A stretch of 9,953 nt of DNA from Holophagae bacterium (GTDB taxonomy: Bacteria > Acidobacteriota > Thermoanaerobaculia > Thermoanaerobaculales > Sulfomarinibacteraceae): the NCBI GenBank assembly GCA_030637505.1, contig DAOWGJ010000210.1, forward strand, positions 1 through 9,953. The letters are read 5' to 3'. Below the pieces are notes generated by a model that did no database searches, was not told where the DNA came from, and saw only the letters and a list, made by a program, of their open reading frames with translations. Both the position numbers and the translations under genes were made by a program. Of the stretch, positions 5,357 to 9,953 are shown piece by piece. Numbering within the stretch: the first letter of the stretch is position 1; each line of letters begins with the position of its first letter.

Positions 5357-7480
5357 TCACTCCTCGACGCCTGTGACCCTTCGATTGTGGTGCCGGTCGA
5401 TGGCCCGAATGACCACCAGGTGCGCTCCCTCCTCGACTTCGACGAAAAAGTGCTCAACCGGGCCGTCCAGGAGCCCGTCTACGGGCAGGATCTCCTTCCA
5501 GGGGCCGCCGTCCCGAGACATCTGGACCCGAGCCAACGACGACGCATCCCGGACCTCGATCGCCCAGCGTTGACCCTCTCGGTTGACGCCAACCTCGGGA
5601 GCGGTATTGTCGACGACAAACCATGGGCTGACGCCCACACCGGCCATCGGTGCGCCAGGATTGGCCAACTCGTCGGAGGCCTCCAGCCGGAAACGAAACC
5701 GACCATCCGGCAACGCCGAAGTGTCAACGGCCAACTGATCGCCCTTGAGCCTCTTTCGAACCGGGAGGCGGAATCCGTCCGAACGTTCCACCTCGAGGTT
5801 GAAGACCAGTGGATCCTCGTTGGGATCACCGGCCTTCCAACTGACCGTTCGAAACCCTACCTGCCAGTACTTCTTGCCCTTCTTTGCATTGTTGCTCTTA
5901 GGGCCGATCTCCCCGACAGTCGTGAAAATCCCGTCGAAGGTCGGATGTTCCTGGCGGATCACCGGGCCGGACACCGGGAGCGACGCGAGATAAACCAGAC
6001 CCGGTGGCTCGACAGCGACGCCCCTGACAACCGGGGCCAGGTTGACCTCGGTCCAGGCCACCTCGACTCTATCGACCTCGGTACCCTCGGCAATTTCCAG
6101 TTCCCACTGCAGTGCCCGACCGAAATCCAGAGCCACCTTCCGGGAAGTCTGATCGGCGAATTCAGTCCATGGGAGCCACAGATCATCCGGATCGGCGCTT
6201 ACCCCCGTCCGAAATCGAATCTTCACGCCGGAGTCCTCCGGGAAGATCCGGTACATGCCGAAGCGGACAGGGCGTGAAAAAGTCTTGACCTTACTCCGGA
6301 ATCGCGAGCGTTGCCGCCCCGCCCGATCTGCCGACCATCCCCCCGCCGGACCCTGGGCGACCAACGCTCCTCCTGGAGCGAATGCTGTCACCTGGACCGC
6401 ATCCAGTGTCGCCAGCCGTGCGCCCCCTGTGGCGACGAACCGCCAAACTTCCCCTTCGTAGCCGGTGCCTACCAGAACGCCCCTGCCGTCGACCCCCAGC
6501 GCCGTTGCCACCTGCCTGTCAAACCGGTGGACGTGGAGCAAGGCCCCTTCCGCCGTGATGCGGACGAGTTCGGATGTTGCCGTCTTCCCGTTGATCTTCG
6601 GCAGGTCGAGGTTGAGGGTATCCGTCGTCGACGACGAACCGTCGCCGCCGTTTTTTTTCTTCGCGGTCGACGATGTATTTGCCGGCTTCGGCAGAGGCTC
6701 TCCGACCAGTGCGGTTGCCCAGAGTTCCCCGGCCTGGGTGACAACCAGGTCCGAGATCTCGGTGAAGGGGCTGTCTACCAACAAGGAGGGGCGGCCACTC
6801 CGGTCGATGCTGAGGACCAGGCCCTTGCCCGATGTCCCGACGATCAGCCGGTCGCCGTCAACCGCCATACATCGAACGAAGGCGTCGGGCACCTCGAGCC
6901 AGCGCTCCAATCCCTTGTTCCCGACCTTAAAAAGCGCTCCCGGCGTTCCGGCCGCCGCCACGATTGAATGATCGAATGCGATCAGGTCCCAGAACCCACC
7001 ATCACCGAGACGCCCAATCTCTTCCAACTCACCACCGGACCACTTGACCAGTACGCCCGGCGCAACGGTTGTCGCCCACACGGCGCCGTCGGCGTCGACC
7101 AAAACCGAGGTCCCCTGCTCCCCGGGCAGCTTCGCCAAGAGTTCGACCGAAGGCCCCGAAACACGGTAGAGCCGGGCCGGATGACCCGTGACCACCACCA
7201 GATCGCCTCCGGGGAGCCGGTCCACCGCCAACACCACCGGTTCTTCGAGTAACGCCTGGCTCCGCCAACCCTCGACCGGCCGGAGCATGCCGTCCGCCGT
7301 GACCGCCACGCCCTCACCGGTACCTCCGAGAAGATCGGTCGTATTGTCCACCACCCACCAGGAGGTTTGCGAAGCCCCGGCCGTCATCGCCGCCGCCATA
7401 CACATCCCGAAAATTGCGAGGACGCGTCCTTGATGTTTCAGCTCTTTCTTGTTCCTGCTCCGCCGGGTTGCAAATCTCAT
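5357..7480 (-). CDS. Exported beta-propeller and Ig-like domain protein
   Basis: A 707-residue protein. The start chosen is ATG at 7480: GGGAG lies 7 nt upstream, and the codon overlaps the stop of the S55 gene as TGATG. ATG at 7498 has no convincing ribosome site. The N-terminus has a long basic n-region and a hydrophobic stretch (19-36), with likely cleavage at TAGAS. Residues about 45-380 are repeated four-stranded blades of NHL/WD40-like propeller type (for example SVLVDADGAVWATTVAPGVL, DRLIVGTSGKGLVLSIDRSG, GVLVGTGYEGEVWRF), broken by a Ser/Thr/Lys/Gly-rich linker (about 265-300). Residues about 395-485 form a beta-sandwich (LWLPWTEF ... WELEIAEG ... VDRVEVAWTEVNLAPVV), then Ig-like modules follow (about 555-626 and 627-700, the second opening DNTAPEV). 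No catalytic motif is seen. It is probably an envelope protein working with the S55 peptidase. Confidence 0.88.
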   Translation of the reverse strand: MRFATRRSRNKKELKHQGRVLAIFGMCMAAAMTAGASQTSWWVVDNTTDLLGGTGEGVAVTADGMLRPVEGWRSQALLEEPVVLAVDRLPGGDLVVVTGHPARLYRVSGPSVELLAKLPGEQGTSVLVDADGAVWATTVAPGVLVKWSGGELEEIGRLGDGGFWDLIAFDHSIVAAAGTPGALFKVGNKGLERWLEVPDAFVRCMAVDGDRLIVGTSGKGLVLSIDRSGRPSLLVDSPFTEISDLVVTQAGELWATALVGEPLPKPANTSSTAKKKNGGDGSSSTTDTLNLDLPKINGKTATSELVRITAEGALLHVHRFDRQVATALGVDGRGVLVGTGYEGEVWRFVATGGARLATLDAVQVTAFAPGGALVAQGPAGGWSADRAGRQRSRFRSKVKTFSRPVRFGMYRIFPEDSGVKIRFRTGVSADPDDLWLPWTEFADQTSRKVALDFGRALQWELEIAEGTEVDRVEVAWTEVNLAPVVRGVAVEPPGLVYLASLPVSGPVIRQEHPTFDGIFTTVGEIGPKSNNAKKGKKYWQVGFRTVSWKAGDPNEDPLVFNLEVERSDGFRLPVRKRLKGDQLAVDTSALPDGRFRFRLEASDELANPGAPMAGVGVSPWFVVDNTAPEVGVNREGQRWAIEVRDASSLARVQMSRDGGPWKEILPVDGLLDGPVEHFFVEVEEGAHLVVIRAIDRHHNRRVTGVEE

Positions 7481-9273
7481 CAATCGTCTCCCGTCCATCC
7501 GGACCGTGCCTTCACCACGAGGCGAATACGCACGGCCGCCACCACCGGTCCACCGGCATCCACCGTCGTGAGGGACGTCACCCGATACCTCGAAGTCCGA
7601 AGTTCCGACCCCAACCCTGAGCGGAGCGACGCCACCGTTCCCACCGGCGCCGCCACCGTACCGCCCGGCAGCACCAGGCCGGCGCCCGGAACCTCCAGGG
7701 CCGCCACCAGATCCCGAGACGAGTGCAGGCGACCCAGCAGCCGAATCTCATCCTCGAAACTGCTCGCCCGGAAGGGGCGCGCCTGGAGATCGTAGACTGT
7801 CCACGAAGCGCCGTCGGCAACCACAAGGTCCAACCGACCCTCGGCGACTTCTTTGGGAATTTCAATCTCCATCCGGACGGTCTCGACCTCGTCCCCCGGC
7901 CGTTGAAGCCGGACCCTGACCCCCAGCAGTGACCCGGGCTGGACCACCGACCGGTCCGGCGTGACATCCACCACCGTGGCCCGCTTCAGCCCGTTGACCG
8001 AGTCCAGAGTGACAGCGAGGGTCCGAATGTCGTCGGAGGCAAACGGCGATGCCTCCAGGTATCCAACGACGGCCGAAGTCCAGGCCGCAGCCTGCCTGGG
8101 TGCGTCAGCCCCGTCGAAAACTTGGTCGAGCCCTATGCGTTCGCCACCCTCGAGACCGACCTCGAGATGCAGGTCAATCGTCTGGAGCCCGAAGCTCCGA
8201 CCCCGAACCTGGTGGGATCCTGCCACGAGGATCCCGGTCAACAACGGCGTCATTACGCGGTGATGCAGCACCTCGAAGTGATAGGAGCTCGGCCCCACAC
8301 GAATGTCCACCGGGAGCATGTCGGGCGCCGGACCCAACATCCCCCACACGCCGTGCCGTCGATCCGACCGCAAGGCGCCGATCGTCTCGCCCGCGTTGAA
8401 CACCTTGAAGGAGTTTGCCAGGCTCGGGATGATCGTCACCACCGTTGCCCTGGCCATCGGCATCGCCACATCACCCGTCCCCAGAAAGGGGTGGCCGAAG
8501 GCCCAGACTTGAGCACCGTCGACAGCCGTGACCGTACCGCCCGCAGCCAGGGACCCATCCCCTCTGACCAGGACTCCGGCAATCATCGACCCGGGCTGGA
8601 GATCACCGGTGGAGCCTCCCGTGGTAGAGCCGCCGCCCCCGGGCGCCGTCACCCATCCCAGTCGCTGCCACACATCATTCATCCAACCCCGGCTACCCGC
8701 CGCAAAAACCGGCCCCGCAGAAGCCATCACCAGGGGCAACGCCTGCTGCGCCCCGGCCCCTCCGGGTATCATCCAATCCAACACCGTCTCGACCAGGCGG
8801 CCTTCTTGATCAGCGATCAGTAATGCCAGGAGAGGGGGCCGGGTCGCGCCGGCCTCAAATCCGCCGTCCATGCCGGCGCTCGCCAACCCCTGCATCCGGC
8901 TGAAGGGCGTCACTCCCGCGATCGGCTCAGTGGCGAACTGCCACCCGAAGGCCAGGGCGCCCAACAGTCGACCGTCGACGGTGACGGGGGAGCCGCTCAT
9001 GCCCGCAGCGATGCCGGCGGCCTCGAACCGTGGATCCTCCAGTCGAATCAGGACCATCTCACCTTCCGGTTGGCTGGCCCCGACCACACCGAGGATCCTC
9101 ACCGGGATCTCGATCAACTGCCCTCCTTCGACCTCGGTGACGCAAACGCCCCGGTCTCCGGGCTTGACTTCAGCCGGGGTGATGATCTCGAGAGCGCAAA
9201 CCGGCAGTCCGCCGGTTGCCCAGAAAAACAGAAAAACGATCAAGGCCCGAAAGAGGGTGCGAACGCGTGTCAT
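7480..9273 (-). CDS. Exported SpoIVB-like (S55) serine peptidase domain protein
   Basis: A 597-residue protein starting at ATG 9273. This start puts the signal peptide (MTRVRTLFRALIVFLFFWAT) at the very N-terminus; a GTG at 9330 would add 19 unhelpful residues. After cleavage near residue 27 comes ITPAEVKPGDRGVCVTEVEG, then the serine motif GMSGSPVTVDGRLLGALAFG (91-110), in which Ser93 aligns with the nucleophile of chymotrypsin-like GDSGGP. A Gly/Ser/Thr linker (about 210-225) leads to VWAFGHPFLGTGDVAMPMA (256-274) with His261, the candidate catalytic histidine, and a beta-rich C-terminal half (about 360-590). In Bacillus SpoIVB the histidine precedes the serine; here the order is reversed. 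The protein was not identified with any sporulation gene context. It is translationally coupled to the beta-propeller gene. The target is unknown; an inactive scaffold is possible. Confidence 0.88.
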   Translation of the reverse strand: MTRVRTLFRALIVFLFFWATGGLPVCALEIITPAEVKPGDRGVCVTEVEGGQLIEIPVRILGVVGASQPEGEMVLIRLEDPRFEAAGIAAGMSGSPVTVDGRLLGALAFGWQFATEPIAGVTPFSRMQGLASAGMDGGFEAGATRPPLLALLIADQEGRLVETVLDWMIPGGAGAQQALPLVMASAGPVFAAGSRGWMNDVWQRLGWVTAPGGGGSTTGGSTGDLQPGSMIAGVLVRGDGSLAAGGTVTAVDGAQVWAFGHPFLGTGDVAMPMARATVVTIIPSLANSFKVFNAGETIGALRSDRRHGVWGMLGPAPDMLPVDIRVGPSSYHFEVLHHRVMTPLLTGILVAGSHQVRGRSFGLQTIDLHLEVGLEGGERIGLDQVFDGADAPRQAAAWTSAVVGYLEASPFASDDIRTLAVTLDSVNGLKRATVVDVTPDRSVVQPGSLLGVRVRLQRPGDEVETVRMEIEIPKEVAEGRLDLVVADGASWTVYDLQARPFRASSFEDEIRLLGRLHSSRDLVAALEVPGAGLVLPGGTVAAPVGTVASLRSGLGSELRTSRYRVTSLTTVDAGGPVVAAVRIRLVVKARSGWTGDD

Positions 9274-9282
9274 AACCGCGTT

Positions 9283-9288
9283 ATTGTA
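9283..9288 (-). promoter_or_regulatory. Possible -10 box of the S55 operon
   Basis: TACAAT (9288-9283 on the minus strand) is one mismatch from TATAAT. It ends 9 nt before the ATG at 9273, so transcription would begin at or a few bases before the start codon. No Shine-Dalgarno sequence is visible at this start, which would fit a leaderless message. No good -35 box is present, so the call is weak. Confidence 0.25.
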
Positions 9289-9345
9289 CCTGGGACCGGC
9301 GTAAAGGTTTTGGGCCGGCGGGGATGCCACTCCCCTGGAGCCTGC

Positions 9346-9359
9346 CGGCGGTACCGCCG
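9346..9359. promoter_or_regulatory. 14-bp perfect palindrome in the divergent spacer
   Basis: CGGCGGTACCGCCG is identical to its reverse complement. It lies between the S55 operon (start 9273) and the TPR gene (start 9503). A symmetric site between two divergent promoters could be an operator, but GC-rich DNA makes such palindromes fairly often. A perfect TTGACA follows at 9373-9378 on the plus strand without a matching -10 box at normal distance. Confidence 0.2.
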
Positions 9360-9502
9360 AGGGGCATGATCATTGACAATAGCCTGGAATCCGTTCGCCC
9401 CACCCGCATAGGATCCTGCCCTTTGCTGCACCCTTCTGGTCGCCTATGGGCCATGGCTATTTCGCGTTGGCCCAGTTTGCGATAAGATCGTAAGTCAGGA
9501 TT

Positions 9503-9953
9503 ATGACTGAACGCATTCATCCTCACCCGTCCCTGGTCGAGCGCCTGGTTGCGCTGGCCCGTCGGCTGCGCACTTTGCGCCGCCCGTCCGAGGCAGCCGA
9601 GCTGCTGGAGATCGCCGCAAAGCTCTCACCGCAGGGCGCCTCACTCCGAAAAGAGGCCCAGGAGGTTCGGGGCGATGAGGGCCTCGAGGATTTCGACCGG
9701 GAATTCAAACGTCGCAACCTCGAGGCTTCTCACGCCCTGGGTATGGCCCATATCTTCGAAAACCGGGGCGAGTACGGGCGAGCTGTCGAGATGATAGACA
9801 TGGCAAAGTTGAGAATGCCCTTCAGCTACCTACCCTTCACCACCGCCGGCTTTTTGCACCTCCGCAGCGACGAATCGGAGGCAGCCCTGCAGGAGTTCAG
9901 TCAGGCCCGGAGGCTCAACCCCCTGGACTACCGATTGGCGGTCGAAACCTCCC
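9503..9953 (+). CDS. TPR-repeat protein, C-terminus beyond the window
   Basis: The frame is open from ATG 9503 to the right edge (150 codons and one base). The start is the first ATG in frame; only a weak AGGA is nearby, so it is less sure than the others. There is no signal peptide, so the protein is probably cytoplasmic. After an N-terminal helical stretch (about 10-45, ending in EIAAKLSP like the end of a TPR), two TPR units are clear: about 76-108 (ASHALGMAHIFENRGEYGRA...) and about 110-142 (AALQEFSQARRLNPLD). A charged segment (50-72) separates the first part from the repeats. It is divergent from the S55 operon. It does not look like a close copy of the TPR protein at 1231-2139: there is no long shared stretch and it lacks the cysteines. 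Its function cannot be told from this fragment. Confidence 0.8.
   Translation, partial: MTERIHPHPSLVERLVALARRLRTLRRPSEAAELLEIAAKLSPQGASLRKEAQEVRGDEGLEDFDREFKRRNLEASHALGMAHIFENRGEYGRAVEMIDMAKLRMPFSYLPFTTAGFLHLRSDESEAALQEFSQARRLNPLDYRLAVETS

Noticed and set aside
5387..6277. Plus-strand open frame of 296 codons
   Set aside because: It is the complement of the beta-propeller/Ig gene, with no recognisable motif; similar shadows occur at 6311-6967 and 8122-8823 over the propeller and S55 genes.
6623..6636. 14-bp palindrome CGTCGTCGACGACG as a binding site
   Set aside because: It falls inside the Ser/Thr-rich linker codons of the propeller gene and is explained by serine, threonine and aspartate codon use in GC-rich DNA.
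7480..9273. True sporulation SpoIVB gene
   Set aside because: No neighbouring sporulation genes, no PDZ domain seen, a much longer protein and reversed motif order; a sporulation role is not supported.

Overview
The window is GC-rich bacterial chromosomal DNA with tightly packed, partly translationally coupled genes. I see no tRNA, rRNA, phage, transposase or CRISPR. The gene mix suggests Acidobacteriota or a related phylum: a secreted SpoIVB-like (S55) peptidase of the long non-sporulation type, a large exported beta-propeller protein, many TPR proteins, and exported proteins of no known family. That placement is inference; no marker gene settles it.

Left part (1-3195). A minus-strand gene for a secreted protein runs off the left edge (1-606). 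It is divergent from a plus-strand unit: an XRE helix-turn-helix regulator (815-1234), an all-TPR protein (1231-2139, overlapping by 4 bp) and an exported protein of unknown function (2142-3146), closed by a strong intrinsic terminator (3167-3195). The 208-bp divergent spacer holds a near-consensus sigma-70 promoter facing the regulator unit and a sigma-54-like promoter facing the secreted-protein gene. The XRE + TPR pair looks like a two-polypeptide version of the HTH-TPR (RRNPP-type) receptors. I regard it as the most interesting candidate system here, although no peptide signal gene is visible.

Central spacer (3147-3556). It has no gene. It holds the terminator, a degenerate short repeat tract, and two inverted GTAG-plus-hairpin units whose stems differ only by one compensatory base-pair change. 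This is the layout of a REP doublet (REPIN).

Right part (3557-9273, all minus strand). In transcription order: an exported S55 peptidase-like protein (9273-7480), an exported beta-propeller plus Ig-like protein (7480-5357, TGATG coupling to the peptidase), a 96-bp spacer with a 7-bp tandem repeat, coaD for phosphopantetheine adenylyltransferase (5260-4712), and a family-4 glycosyltransferase (4699-3557, 12 bp after coaD). The first two probably work together at the envelope. coaD is a housekeeping coenzyme A gene, and the glycosyltransferase probably acts in surface polysaccharide synthesis.

Right edge. A TPR protein gene (9503-9953) runs off the window on the plus strand, divergent from the S55 operon.
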